Source: Trifolium pratense (taxonomy: Eukaryota; Streptophyta; Magnoliopsida; Fabales; Fabaceae). From it: a stretch of DNA of 64,000 bases. The position numbers and the translations under genes were made by a program. Position 1 is the first letter of the stretch. Every line of letters starts with the position of its first letter. Below the pieces are notes generated by a model, which had not been told where the DNA came from, did no database searches, and saw only the letters and a program-made list of their open reading frames with translations. The stretch lies in the NCBI RefSeq assembly GCF_020283565.1, contig NC_060062.1, positions 53,776,439 through 53,840,438 of the forward strand, read 5' to 3'. Positions 34,692 through 46,272 of the stretch are shown piece after piece.

Positions 34692-35913
34692 CTAGAACTT
34701 TGACCCATGCGGTGCATGGGTCTAATTAGCTGTAATATGTAATAATAAAAAATAAAATACAAAAATTCTAAGAGCATTTTCAATAACAGTATTATAGGGA
34801 ATTTCATGGACTAATTATTCTATATTTGTTTATGCGCTTATTTTATATATTTTTTAAATAATTTTGGAACCCCATCGTTTTGTTTACTTTTTAAAAAAAA
34901 AATTGCTGATAACTAAAGGTTAAAAAATTGATGATAATTAAAGGTTAAAAAAAAATTAAAGACACAATCAAGAACATAAACTTAAGTAGACATCCATAAA
35001 TAAATAAAAATTGTGATTAATTCCGCCGTTCAAATTTATTGAAAACATGGTTAACATATTAGGATTCCTAAATTCTTTCATAATTGAAGCACATGTTTTA
35101 GCGGTTGAAATGTTTTATTGTAAGTAAGGGATGCAGGTTCGATTCCTATCGTAGACAAATTTGTATTTTTTGAATATAAAGCTGCAATAAAAAGAAAGAG
35201 AAAATGAGAGGGGAAAAAAATTTGGTTTAGGGTTAACTTATGTTAGCAAGCTTATAATATAAGAGATAAGAGATTATCGATTTTTAATTGTTTAAATTGT
35301 GCAATAAAAATTGATGGTGCTTAATTATCGTATGAAATCTTTCCTATGAAAGTTGATGGAGCTTAACACTTTGTGGACATAATTTAAATCACAATTGGTC
35401 TGCTAGTGCATATTGTATCAATTGATCATAGGTTAATATTAAATCTGCAATGTTAAAATCAAAATAATGAATGTGATTAGTGACATGATCATGGTTGTGT
35501 TTAGTTGTATTGCAAAAAAAAATTGATTTAGCATAATTGAGTTTGATAATAACTTTTCAAATTACACGTGATAATAACTTTCCAAATCTCACATGATAAA
35601 AAAAAATCATTCATCATGAAAGACATAAAAATATTTCATGATGAATAATATAGTCAACAATAATTTTGATATGATATACTTTTAAAATTGATGGTGCTTA
35701 TCAATTATTGCACATAATTTTAATCACAATTGGTATACTTGTCATAGTGGTTGGAAATATTGTCTTTCATTAAAGGGTTGTGAGTTCGAATCCTAGTCAA
35801 GACAAAATTGTATTATTTTTTAATAAAAATTGCAAAATAAAATGGAGGGAAAATAGGAAAAATAAATTAGGGTTTAGGGTTTGCTTGTGTATACAAGCTT
35901 ATAATATAAAAGA
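34692..35913 (-). mobile_element. Non-autonomous Helitron, minus strand, two possible 5' ends
   Basis: The minus strand ends CTAG at 34695-34692 followed by T, preceded by a perfect 9-bp-stem hairpin at 34702-34722 (GACCCATGC ggt GCATGGGTC). Two candidate 5' ends read A|TC on the minus strand: TCTCTTATATTATAAGC at 35266 and TCTTTTATATTATAAGC at 35913. Both are followed by similar AT-rich sequence and a GTTCGA(A/T)TCCTA phrase. No Rep-helicase is present. It may be one element of 574 bp with a second 5' end joined to it, or one of 1.2 kb. Confidence 0.65.
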
Positions 35914-36926
35914 TATATAATACTCAGCTCCAAAATAGTTTTGATCATCGGGATAGTGATTTCAACAACACTTAGCTCAATTTTTTTAGACATGAAATCA
36001 TACTGCCTCAGCACTATAATATTTTCACATTTGATTGAAATAATTTCAACATTATAAAGGAGTTAACATAAAATTCAATCTTCCACTAATCAAGCACATT
36101 GAAAAAACCTATTCAAACTCATACTAATCAAGCACATCAATAAAACTCGCGTACATAATATCCATGTTTGCAATGCTACTCTTGAAAACAACGAACCTAA
36201 ATCTCTTAATTAAGGGGATAACATAAAATTTTAACAAGATCACCGAAACTCAAGTACATTAACTTGTTAGTTCTCTCCCACTTACTCTTCTACAAACGTT
36301 GTTGATTATGAGGATGATATTCTCTTTTGCAGGGTGAAGTTGATAATAAAGTGAAGAAATATTGTGAGACTTTATATGAAGGGAGGATATGTGGATACTC
36401 ATCCAAGTCTCACACCACGTAGTTTGAAAAAAAGAAGACATAGAGAGTTGTATTGAGTTTTATTCACCAGAACAATCGAGAATACTCTTAGTCTTTTGGT
36501 GTTTCGAGGTTTAGGTAGTTGTTTTCTTGAGAGAGTTTGCAATTTTTCCGTGGAAAAATTGTAGTTGAGAGGATTTGTAATCTTGTCCATTAAAAATCGC
36601 AATTGTGTAAGAGTGTGAGAGGTTTGCATTTTTGCTTTGTAAAAATTGTAGATTGAGTAATAACTTTTTATTGTGAGCTAACTTTATTTATTTTTGCTTC
36701 TTGAGTTGAGATTTTATATGATTGTTTCGCAACAGTTGTGATCTATATGGTCTTATTTTTTTGGTCCAGTAGCTTAGTGTCTAAAATTTTACTCTTAAGG
36801 TAAATAAGTATGGTGTTTGCGATTCGAATTTCCGACCCTTGCATATATAATGTGATATGATATCCCTACCAATTGAGTAAAACTCACCGATGATGATCTG
36901 TAGGGTCTTACTCTAGTTATTATGTA
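35914..36926. other. Intergenic DNA
   Basis: No gene is recognised. Positions 36400-36680 contain repeated GTAAAAATTG/GAAAAATTGTAG phrases that look like part of an old LTR, without visible ends. Confidence 0.4.
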
Positions 36927-36935
36927 TTTCATGGA

Positions 36936-37397
36936 GATCATTTCTCTCTCGACCCCCTCATTTCTTTTCTACCCCCTGAATTTCTGTTTTTGCCCTTCGG
37001 GGGTACTGCGGTTTATACGAACCGAAGGAATTTGACATGCTGATAAACTTCGGTAACCACTTACCGAAATCTGGGACATTTCGGTTCGCAGGTACCGAAA
37101 CAATTATTTCGGTAAACTTCTGCCGAAAATGACCTAATTTCAGCGACCCAATGAAATTTTCGATAACAACGTACCGAAATCTAGGTCATTTCGGTTCGCA
37201 GGTACCGAACAAGCTGACGTTCGATTTCTGTGTACCGAAAATGCTAATGTTCGGTTCGCAGTTACCGAAATGGTCTAATATTTGGCTTCGGTGAATATAA
37301 ACCGAAGTTTTTTGACAAAAATTTTTCAAACCACAAGAGGCAAAATGAGATTTTGGGGGGTATAAAAGAAATGTGGGCGGTCGGGAGAGAAATGATC
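36936..37397. mobile_element. Mutator-like MITE with an internal ACCGAA/TTCGGT array
   Basis: A 9-bp duplication TTTCATGGA (36927-36935 and 37398-37406) flanks terminal inverted repeats of about 45 bp starting GATCATTTCTCTC. A 9-bp duplication and long TIRs point to the Mutator superfamily. The core (about 37010-37310) holds about 15 copies of ACCGAA or its inverse TTCGGT, including close variants, arranged in back-to-back pairs. No ORF is present. Confidence 0.88.
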
Positions 37398-37707
37398 TTT
37401 CATGGAGGGTGCGATAGCTATACAGACATGGATGACTGTAGTTAAAAAAGCACACAATTAACCTCTGTTTTAGATCTCGGCCCACTTGAGAGAGGGTGGA
37501 AAGAGGGGATGGGGTGCACCTAGTAAATAAAAAAGTAAACATGAGTCTAAATTATTTTAGAGGTTATTATTTAACTTAATTTAAAGTTTAAGATTTTTTT
37601 TTTTTTTTTTGTAAAAAAAAGGAGTTTAAGATGTTTTTTTAACTTTTATTCAAGTTGGCATTTTTTTAAAATAATCTCGTGGTTAAAAATTCTAGTCTTA
37701 AAATGAA

Positions 37708-38002
37708 GGCTTAACTACACATTTGATCCCTTACGTTTATTTTAAGTTTCAATTTGGTCTCTTACGTTTAAAAAGTATTAATTTGGTCTCTTACGTTTAT
37801 TTTAGGTTTCAAGTTAGTCTTTTCCATTAGTTTTGTCACTAACACCGTTTGAACAATACACGTGTCAGTATGTCCAGGTGCCACGTGTCAGTCCAAATAT
37901 GCAAATTGGCTGCCACATGTGACAAAATTGACGGAAATGACTAACTCGAAACCTAAAATTGAAACCTAAAATAAGCGTAAGAGACCAATTTGTAGTTAAG
38001 CC
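37708..38002. mobile_element. MITE with GGCTTAACTAC ends
   Basis: The left end GGCTTAACTACACATTTG and right end GTAGTTAAGCC are inverted, followed inwards by repeated 'TTTGGTCTCTTACGTTTA' and its inverse. Central ACGTGTCAG and CCACATGTGAC phrases are also inverted. Flanking AAATGA-type sequence suggests an 8-9 bp target duplication, not exact. Confidence 0.7.
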
Positions 38003-38829
38003 AAAAAATGAATAAGTGAGGAATTCCAAATTCAAAATCTGACCACTACATACATAATACGATGTTCTTATCAATTCTGTTATGTTTGTCGGGACATTCA
38101 AGTTGGCCCCCTTTAACTATTAATGAACAAATTTGGTTTTTGGTTTTTGATATTTTTTTCTTCTTTTTCCTTCTTTCTTTTCTTGTACTCATTATTAATA
38201 ACATGAAACTTTATAAAACATAACAAACTACCTTGACACAAAAATGTAAGGAAGATCGAGATGAATCTCATGAGAGAGTTGCGAAGTAATGTTCGATTAC
38301 GGAAGAAGGAGGAGAACATGGAGATGGAGCAACTAGGGCTTTATATATCTTCAATGGGACAAGCTAACCAAAAGAACTTCGATTCTTCTATTAGAGAGAA
38401 CTTGGAATGCATGACAACAAAATTGGCTGCATAACGTTGAAGACAACAAAGAACATGTGATTCCGCACACATACATCGAAACTATCATACTTTCAGACAC
38501 GATTACAAAAGTTTTAGCCGAGTAACATCATTAAGGGCATGGTCTTTGTTGGCCTTGATCATGGATGAGATGACTTAGATTGTGATATTTTGTCTATAAA
38601 TTGTCAATAAATAATTTCGATATTTGTAAAAAAATCTTGAACATTTTGTAAGACTTTGTGAGATCATATTGATTTTGTGAGATTTAAAACTATTATTTCT
38701 AACTTTATGCTTAAAATAGCTACTACACCTAAAAAAAGCTGGATCAAACGGTATCTTAATACTCTTTAGTTCATCTAATAGATATTTTTTTTATAGTATT
38801 GACTATTTTTTAGAGGATTACTTTTGTCA
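38003..38829. other. Intergenic DNA
   Basis: AT-rich sequence with no gene or element ends that I can define. Confidence 0.4.
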
Positions 38830-39200
38830 CCCTACCGGTTACTCGCGCCTCCTACGCGTTTCCCATTTTACCATTCCGCTACTTAAGTAACAGACTTTAT
38901 AAAAATGAAAAATTTTGAGGAAAAAATACCCTACCAAGATTTTTATAACGTCTGCTACTTAAGTAGCGGACAAAATCCTGAATGTTGCAAGTTAAATGTG
39001 GGAATCGCAGGAATCCATTATTTTATATAGAAAAATGTACAGCTTAGGATTTTTTTTTAAAAAAAAGAATTTGTTTCACATACGACCTTAAAGCAAAGTG
39101 ACACTTCACATGAACGACTACAATGAAAGTCTCCCATTTAAAGTACAACTTTCATATATAGTTAAAATATTATAACATCTGTTACTTAAATAGCGGATAC
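38830..39200. repeat. Repeated palindrome around GCTACTTAAGTAGC
   Basis: The motif CCGCTACTTAAGTAACAGA at 38877, TCTGCTACTTAAGTAGCGGA at 38951 (a near-perfect palindrome) and TCTGTTACTTAAATAGCGGA at 39179 recur in about 300 bp with similar flanks. It is probably a degenerate repeat with inverted units. Confidence 0.55.
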
Positions 39201-39489
39201 AAATGTTAAATATTTTGATAATGCAAACATAATTCTCTATTTTTTATGACTTTAAAAAGCCCTACGGCTCAAATTCGCCATAAGCATCCTATTGGGCTGG
39301 CCCTGCTTGCTCACATAGGACACAACCGATTTACAAAATAGAAATCCAATATATTCATAAATATTTTTCTAAAATAATTAGCAGTAACTGCTCTAATGCG
39401 TGTTCAATATAAATGATTTTGAAATTAAAATATTTCTCTTAGTTATCAGTCTCGCGGCTGCATGACTAATTAGATTTTCTAGCCAATAG

Positions 39490-39492
<3 letters not shown>

Positions 39493-39557
<65 letters not shown>
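39493..39557. repeat. (TA)n microsatellite
   Basis: About 32 uninterrupted TA units. Confidence 0.97.
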
Positions 39558-39565
<8 letters not shown>

Positions 39566-40527
39566 CGGACCCTTTAAAGACAAAGTGGTCTTAGTTATCA
39601 TAAATTCATCAATGTTATTATCTGTCTTCATTGCAAAAATTGAATAATGAGAAAACTGGATAATAATAACACAAGGCATCTTATCCATCAAGGTATGCAT
39701 AAATTCTAAATTGCAAGTTGAGTCTCACACATCAATTTTTTAAGCTATAATAATTGACTTCCACTAGAATATATGCGCCATCATGCATAAATATGGGACC
39801 AACAAATCGGTGTTCATTGTTTAGAGACCTAATTAAAAGAAAGGAATTATAATAATTTATAGTTCAGTTTTTGGATAAATAAAGTTTGGTCAAAATAATT
39901 TTTCACTTAAAAATTAAATTTGGATTTTTTTTAAGTAATTTGTCTCGTGGAATTCATTAATCACTTGATCTCAATATTTTAATTTAGAATTCTATTTTTT
40001 TTATTTATAATAAAATTGAGGATCGAACTCAATACCTCATTCATATTATTCAAATTCTCCATCATTGGACTAAACCTAGCTGCTTAGAGCTCTAATTTTA
40101 GTCATGATACAATTAATTAACATATGAAAAGAGAAATTAATTGTTTGTGGCACTAGTAGCTCGATATAAGTTCTTGTTGCAAGTTGTTGAAAAACCAAAA
40201 GTTATCACAATATAGGTAAGGAATTAATGAAATTGATTATTAAATCCGTGACAAAAAAATAAAGCATAATTTTGTGTTGCATATATTTTAAATCACATTG
40301 TTTGTATCATATATATAATATCTACGTTTCCTCTCTCTATTCCTAACCCAACCAATTTGCTTGGCTAGCTCTTCAACACCATTTCTTAAGGTAAATATCC
40401 TCAAACTATATTTGATGATTTGATCATATTAGTTTCTTATCTTATAAATTGATCTAGAAAAATTTTATTTTCCAAAAAAAGTGTCCAATTTATATTTTAG
40501 GTACGTAAATAAGGAGTGGAATTGAGC
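39558..40527 (+). promoter_or_regulatory. Upstream region and 5' UTR intron of the serine-rich-related gene
   Basis: AT-rich promoter region. A pyrimidine-rich stretch CCTCTCTCTATTCC near 40330 could mark the leader. A likely 5' UTR intron runs from GTAAAT at 40391 to TTTTAG at 40500, 27 bp before the ATG. No other gene is seen. Confidence 0.5.
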
Positions 40528-40785
40528 ATGGAAAATGATCAAATTACTAGCAAGGAAATGAAAGTTGAGATTAATCCATCAAGTAATGTTGGACAAAGTG
40601 GACTTATGAGACAACCTAGTATGACCAAAAACAATTGTCTATGTTCACCAACAACACATCCTGGTTCATTTCGTTGTAGGCTTCATCGTATACCTAGTCT
40701 CACAAGGACCAAAAGCATGGAGCCAGAATCAATCTCTGATCAAACATCTACTATTGTTGGTGCTGACAAGGATCGGATTCATTAA
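40528..40785 (+). CDS. Small serine-rich-related protein with CSPTTHPGSFRCRLHR motif
   Basis: An 85-residue ORF starting MENDQITSKEMKVEINPSS. The frame extends four codons upstream only with a GTG, so the ATG at 40528 is chosen. Residues about 38-54 carry NCLCSPTTHPGSFRCRLHR, the signature of plant 'serine-rich protein-related' small proteins (PADRE-unrelated; about 80-130 residues in Arabidopsis). Their function is not known; several are stress or pathogen responsive. The tail RIPSLTRTKSMEPES has possible phosphorylation sites. The length is normal for the family and no break is seen. A 5' UTR intron probably precedes it. Confidence 0.82.
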   Translation: MENDQITSKEMKVEINPSSNVGQSGLMRQPSMTKNNCLCSPTTHPGSFRCRLHRIPSLTRTKSMEPESISDQTSTIVGADKDRIH

Positions 40786-41331
40786 TCTTTCGTTCAAATT
40801 AATTAATGTTCAATATTATTTATTATTAAGTAACTATGGTTACTTTTGTTCTGTATAATTTAGTGATTAGGTGTGTGTGTCATGTTTATTATTGTATGAA
40901 ATTTTCTTTGCAAAAAAAAAAATTATTGTATGAAATTTTTTCTTTCATTTATGTTTGTCTTTGATGGAAATTAAAGGAAGTGAATATTAGAATATTATAG
41001 AACCATATGTTGAATTATATATTTCATCACCGCTTCACCTCTTCCACCGTTTGCTTTTTGTTCAGCTTAATCCATAAGAGATATTGCAAGTTGTACAAAA
41101 AAAAATAAAAAATATTGCAAGCTTATTTGTTAAGTATATCTAAGTTTTATAAATAGGCATGTAGTACAATTGTTGTATAATATCAATTTGTGAATCAAAA
41201 TATAGTGTTCTTCAACAAAAATTTCGCTATCTTAAGTTCTCTGTTTCTTTTTTATTTGACAAAGTTTCACATATTCTAATCCATTTAGAATATTCATAAT
41301 TGGTAATTCATAAACATATTCTCTTAGAAAA
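40786..41331. other. 3' UTR and intergenic DNA
   Basis: AT-rich, with the duplicated phrase TTATTGTATGAAATTTT at about 40890 and 40922. No gene is seen. Confidence 0.4.
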
Positions 41332-41797
41332 TATCATCAATAAAATTTTGAGATCCATCTTTTATTCTTTATAGCATTTTTTACCATTCTTAAAATTGGA
41401 ATATTTGAATTGTTTTCAAACTGCAATGTAAAGTTTACAGTTTCATTAACATAAAAGAATAATTATTTTTTTCATACATATGATTGCTACATCCAGTATC
41501 CAAATACCAAATATTTTGTTCTACTAAAAGCGTATTGCACCCAATATCCAAATACCAAATACTTTTTTTTTTCTTTCTAAAAACGTACTAAAATACGCTT
41601 TTAGAAGAAAAAAATATTTGATATTTAGATACTGGATGTAACAATCATATGTGTGGAAAAAGAGAATTATTCTTTTCTATTGATGAAACTGTAAACTCTA
41701 CCGTGAAGTTTGGAAACAATTCAAATTTTCCAATTTGGAAAAGGTCAAATTGCTATGAAGTTTAAAAGATGGATATCAAAATTTTATTGGTGATGGC
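41332..41797. repeat. Inverted duplication of a copia protease segment
   Basis: Left arm 41332-41535 and right arm about 41593-41797 are inverted copies: CTACATCCAGTATCCAAATA on the left against TTTAGATACTGGATGTAACA on the right, and so on through about 200 bp with roughly 80-85 percent identity by eye. The spacer is about 57 bp. Both arms encode the same copia segment, each decayed in its own way. Confidence 0.85.
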
Positions 41798-42138
41798 TGC
41801 TCCAGTCTTCACCACAATGAGTATGAAACAACGGTAAGAGAAACAACATGCAGATTCACAATGGTTACTACAAGTTGGTTGATAGAAATTGAAGATTCAT
41901 CACAAAGGTAAAAATGTTTCATAACCGCCTATTCCATTTGAGAATTCAACATAATAGATTTCCTTGCTTAAGTTATATAATTTCAAATGTTGATTATGAC
42001 ACGAGATTTGATCATTTCCAGTTTTCTAGCTTGAATTACTTGTCTCAAAAAGAATATGTTGCAGGATTACCTGTTGTATATCATATTCACCGTATTTCTT
42101 CTTTCTTAATGTGTCAAAATCAAATCGAACAATTATAA
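41600..42138 (+). pseudogene. Copia gag-pol remnant: protease and pre-integrase segment
   Basis: The plus strand reads YLDTGCNNHMCGKRELF, with the DTG of the copia aspartic protease, then DETVNSTVKFGNNSNFPIW. After a stop, pieces of the GAG-pre-integrase domain follow at 41914-42138 (MFHNRLFHLRIQHNRFPCLS, FSSLNYLSQKEYVAGLPV). Stops and shifts break it; the integrase core and RT are absent. The start of the fragment is repeated inverted just upstream. Confidence 0.85.
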
Positions 42139-42717
42139 AATGGTTATTAGTGTCACTTAAATTAATAAAAAAATTTCCTACTCCATTTTTTTTTTAAAAT
42201 GGCCATATTTACCCTGACTCGTTGGGCTTTGGCCCAAATTGGGTATCTATTAGTTTTCAATTGCATTGTCCAACCAAAATCAAGATAGTAATATCAAAGT
42301 TTAAGATTGCATTTATCCAAAACAAATAAAATAAAAGAGTTTAAGATTGCAATGACAATGCAACTTGAATTGCAATTGAGTGAATCTAATTTATTCACAA
42401 TTTTTCATAAATCATAGTTCACAATGCAATTAGAAATTCATGAGTGCAGTCACAAAAACATGGATTCGTGTTATAATTTGTTTTTGAGAATAAAATGTTT
42501 GTAAGCTACTGAAGGTTTTTAACATGGCCAACGAAACTTCAAGGTTCATAAATCGTTGACAATGCTTATCGGTTGGTTATCCACCAACTAGGTTCATAAA
42601 TATTATCCCATTGTCACTATTAGGTGATTAATTTAATTAACAAATAGGATATCCAATTACTAATTATTTTGAATAATTGCTTTGTGTTTAGGTGGGTTCT
42701 TTTTAAAATATTGTTGG

Positions 42718-42806
<89 letters not shown>

Positions 42807-43209
42807 CCAAAGACAGAGCTTCCACTTCATTTCTTTCATATAGTTCATTAGAATCTCAAATAATTAAAATGAATCAATGTGCGATTTGGAAAAATGAATT
42901 GAAGAAATCCACAAAATATTTCTTCACTCAGTTTTGTCTCCCATGTAGGGGTGATGTATTTAGAGGCAAGTAGAAATTTGTCTAAAATATTTCAAATACA
43001 TCGAACTAAATATAATTTATTTAGCTTAATTTAGACTTCACTTAATGATAGTCGCACTTGCACTATTCTATTATTAAAATTTCTCCACTATATACGAACT
43101 AAATAATGAAAGAGATATTTTCTACAAAACAAAAAATGAGCCAATGACAATGGTTTTTGACCGGAGTTAATTGAACTAAGTTAGAGGCATTAAGGTGTTG
43201 GAAAAGTAT
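42139..43209. other. Intergenic DNA with (TA)n
   Basis: A (TA)n microsatellite of about 42 units lies at 42720-42804. Positions 42300-42450 repeat GCAATTGCA-like phrases (TTGCAATTGAG, CACAATGCAATTAG) related to the inverted-arm repeat at 10293. No gene is seen. Confidence 0.55.
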
Positions 43210-43217
43210 AATGTGTG

Positions 43218-44031
43218 CAGGGGCGGACCCAAACACAAATAACTGGTGGGGCTAAAAATTTTAGGCATTGCTCGAAAAAAAAATCATTGATAATTCAGTT
43301 GAATATCAAACAATATATGAGATTTACTAATACAACATGTATATCCAAAAAAAGAACAACAAATCAACGAACTATAAAATTTCTTTTAAAAAAAACAAAC
43401 ATAAAAAAAAACCACAAAATTTCTATTCGAATAAGAAAAAGACTATAATTGTTAAATCATGCATATCACTATTGTTAGAGTCTTCGCAAGATTCTACCTT
43501 GGACCAAAATATATAGAACACAAAATTATACTAGCATATAGTTTATTTTGATAAACTAATTCAATTAGTTTATAACTTATTAATTTTTATTTCAATTTTA
43601 CTCGTATTATTATACTTCAAAAAATTAAATATTAATTATGTCATTTTATATTTATATTCCAGTTGAATTGGTAATTTTACCCAATACTACAAACTCAATT
43701 ACTTATTTACCTTTTTTTGCCAAACAAAGTTAAAATTAATTGTTATAAAATTAAACTATATATAGTTTAAAATAATACTTTACAAAGACTTGAAATCATC
43801 AATAATAGACTAGAAACTAATATTTGCACTAATACTTAAACTAATATATGTACAAGGGACTTATAGTCATCAATAATAAACTCTAAACTAATATTTACAT
43901 TAATATTTGTACGAATATATATACAAAATGAACTAAAATTATTTATAAAATATTTATTTATTTTTTTAGAAAAAATCGGGCTGGGCTGGTGTGGCTATAG
44001 CCACACCAAACCTTGAAAAGGTCCGCCCCTG
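43218..44031. mobile_element. Non-autonomous hAT element
   Basis: The ends CAGGGGCGGACC and GGTCCGCCCCTG are perfect inverted repeats. The flanking 8-bp duplication AATGTGTG / AATGTGAG (43210-43217, 44032-44039) differs by one base. Eight-base duplications are typical of hAT. The 814-bp interior is AT-rich and has no transposase. Confidence 0.85.
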
Positions 44032-44039
44032 AATGTGAG

Positions 44040-44950
44040 CCAAAAAAAAAAGGTTTTTGATCAGAAATGACTTAAAACCGTTGCTTTCATGAAATCCGAA
44101 AACCCACTGAAAGGGTACCTAAGACTACGGTTTTACTTATGTTGTTGCCATTTGGAACAAAAACCATTGCAAAAGGATAAGAAAATGCCTTGATTCACCA
44201 TGGCCGGAAAACCGGCCTCGTAGCCTACAGCAACAATTTTTTTACATTATGCTATGGATTTTGTGTGTTGCCTATGACAAAAATGTTGTATTATATCTAA
44301 CTATATATTATTTCCATCATCCTCGTCCTCCTTTAAAATTTCTCCCCACTTCTCCTACAAATTCTATATGAAATGAATTAGGTATGAAAGGTCCCATTAT
44401 GAATGGTCAATCACATACACTATGAGCTAACAATTAGGTTTTTGTGGCGACATTGAGTGCCTATTTGTACTCAAGTAGTCAGTAATTTTTATTCATCTAA
44501 TTAAGTTTGGACGACTTTAAAATCACAGTCACTAATTATTATTGAAAAAAAAAATCAAAATTTACTTTTTTTTTAACCGGCCAATCTTGACCAACAAGTT
44601 AAGAATTTGCCAACTGCGTGATTGCTTGCATTTGGCAAACACAATCAATTCGTATTCTATTAGGTAGGCAGCTAGAGAAACAAAATCAAAAGGAATGTAA
44701 AAGTAACCTATGAAATAAGCCCGTACAAAATTAGTTGATTCTAATCATATCATGACAGTATTGATGAATGATATATGTGAGGAAATTCATGCAAGCATGC
44801 TCATAAAATAGTTAGTCAATGTAAAAGAAACTATGATGACTAGTGTTCATGATTGTAACCATGATGATTGTGACCACCACTTTCACTCCGCCACTAATTA
44901 GAGTATATTCTATTTTATGCTTTATGGCTTTGTTGAAACTCAAAAGATAT
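44040..44950. other. Intergenic DNA
   Basis: No gene or clear element is seen. Confidence 0.4.
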
Positions 44951-45259
44951 AGTGTATGTTTGGTTTCAATTCTGGAGCATCCAGAATTGATTCTGGACGT
45001 GTAGAATTGATTCTGACTTGTTTGGTTTTTCAAAAGTAGAATTGATTCTGCCTCCAGAATTGATTCTACTTGAAGCTAGAAATCGTAGCTTCTGATTCTA
45101 GAATTGATTTTTACACTCAAATTTTTTGTTCAACTCACTTTTTCATGAATATATCCAAACATAAACCACTTCAGCTTAAAATCAATTTTGGCCAGAATCA
45201 ATTTTACAGAATCAATTCTGCCAAAATCAATTCTCTCCGCCGCAGAACCAAACACACTC
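44951..45259. mobile_element. MITE built of AGAATTGATTCT-like repeats
   Basis: The ends GTGTATGTTTGGTT and AACCAAACACACTC are inverted. Inside, about ten forms of GAATTGATTCTG and the inverse CAGAATCAATTCT recur. A matching terminal fragment (GTGTGTTTGGTTCTGCGG) lies in intron 2 of the NPH3 gene near 50143, so the family has spread in this genome. Confidence 0.75.
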
Positions 45260-45580
45260 ATAGTTCTTTCACAACCTAGAGGGTTAGTTTCAGTTAGTGA
45301 GATTGAACTAACTAAATGGACATTACGAGACATATAATTCAACCCAATAATTTACTATATACAAAATTTTGTTTCATACTTAAGAAATCTGAGTATAAAG
45401 TGGTTGAAAATGACCTCCATATATAATAAATCAATTTCAATTAAGAAGTCATCTCAAATTCAGTCTCAATATTTAAGTAAACAATTTTTTACATGTTCTC
45501 TTTTTTATTTATTTGTTTATGAGATTTTGACATTTTCTTTGTAATGCTAAGGTTTCTCGATCTCATTAAATTGAATTGTC
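45260..45580. other. Intergenic DNA
   Basis: AT-rich; nothing recognised. Confidence 0.4.
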
Positions 45581-45676
45581 CTCACAACTACGGCATCGCG
45601 CAACTTATATGTATGAGATCCATATCCAACTCTGGTTTGAGTTCTCTACAAGATATATAGTGCTACAGTTGTGATG
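45581..45676. repeat. Small dispersed repeat, copy 1
   Basis: Starts CTCACAACTACGGCATCG and ends GCTACAGTTGTGATG, so its ends are themselves inverted (TCACAACT / AGTTGTGA). It contains ATGTATGAGATCCATATCC. Confidence 0.65.
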
Positions 45677-46170
45677 ACCATTAGGTCTAGTGAGAAAAAA
45701 GTTCTCTTACTAAATTTAGTTTATATTTTAAGATTTAAAACCAAATAAAATCATTCATAATTTTTAAAATAATTTTAATAAAATAAAAGGATTTATATGC
45801 AATAAGTAATAGTTGAACTAAACAAAAGTAAAACAATGACTTACTGTGGATCTCCTACACCATATATAACGCAGACGTGGCTAGGGCAACTTAGGACTTT
45901 GCTCCCATTGGTCAATTGGAGTGACTTTTCCTGTATAGCCAAAATGCCAACTTTACGATAGAAGCAGGGACGGATCCAGAAACTAACTACACGGGGACCG
46001 AAAATAAGAACAATTATTTTGACTCTTAGACTTTTTTTTCTTTTCTTTTTTTAGTTATTTTGATTCTCAACCCTCAAATTTATCTTTTGTTTGTTAGTTT
46101 GGTCCTCAATTTGTCCAAAACATTACTAATAATAGACAGATTTAAAAATATTTTTATAAATTTCAATACC
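45677..46170. other. Spacer between the two small repeats
   Basis: Includes GCAGGGACGGATCCAG at 45964, resembling the end of the hAT element at 43218 but without a partner end. No gene is seen. Confidence 0.4.
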
Positions 46171-46272
46171 CTCACAACTACGACATCATACAACTACTAT
46201 ATGTATGAGATCCATATCCGACTCTGGTTTGAGTTTCCTACAACAGATGTATAGTGCTACAACTGTGATGAT
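46171..46272. repeat. Small dispersed repeat, copy 2
   Basis: A direct copy of 45581-45676 with a few changes (CTCACAACTACGACATCA to GCTACAACTGTGATG), 590 bp downstream. Confidence 0.65.

Noticed and set aside
35130..35160. GGTTCGATTCC resembling a tRNA B box
   Set aside because: No A box or cloverleaf is found around it; the phrase recurs near 35790 within Helitron-related sequence.
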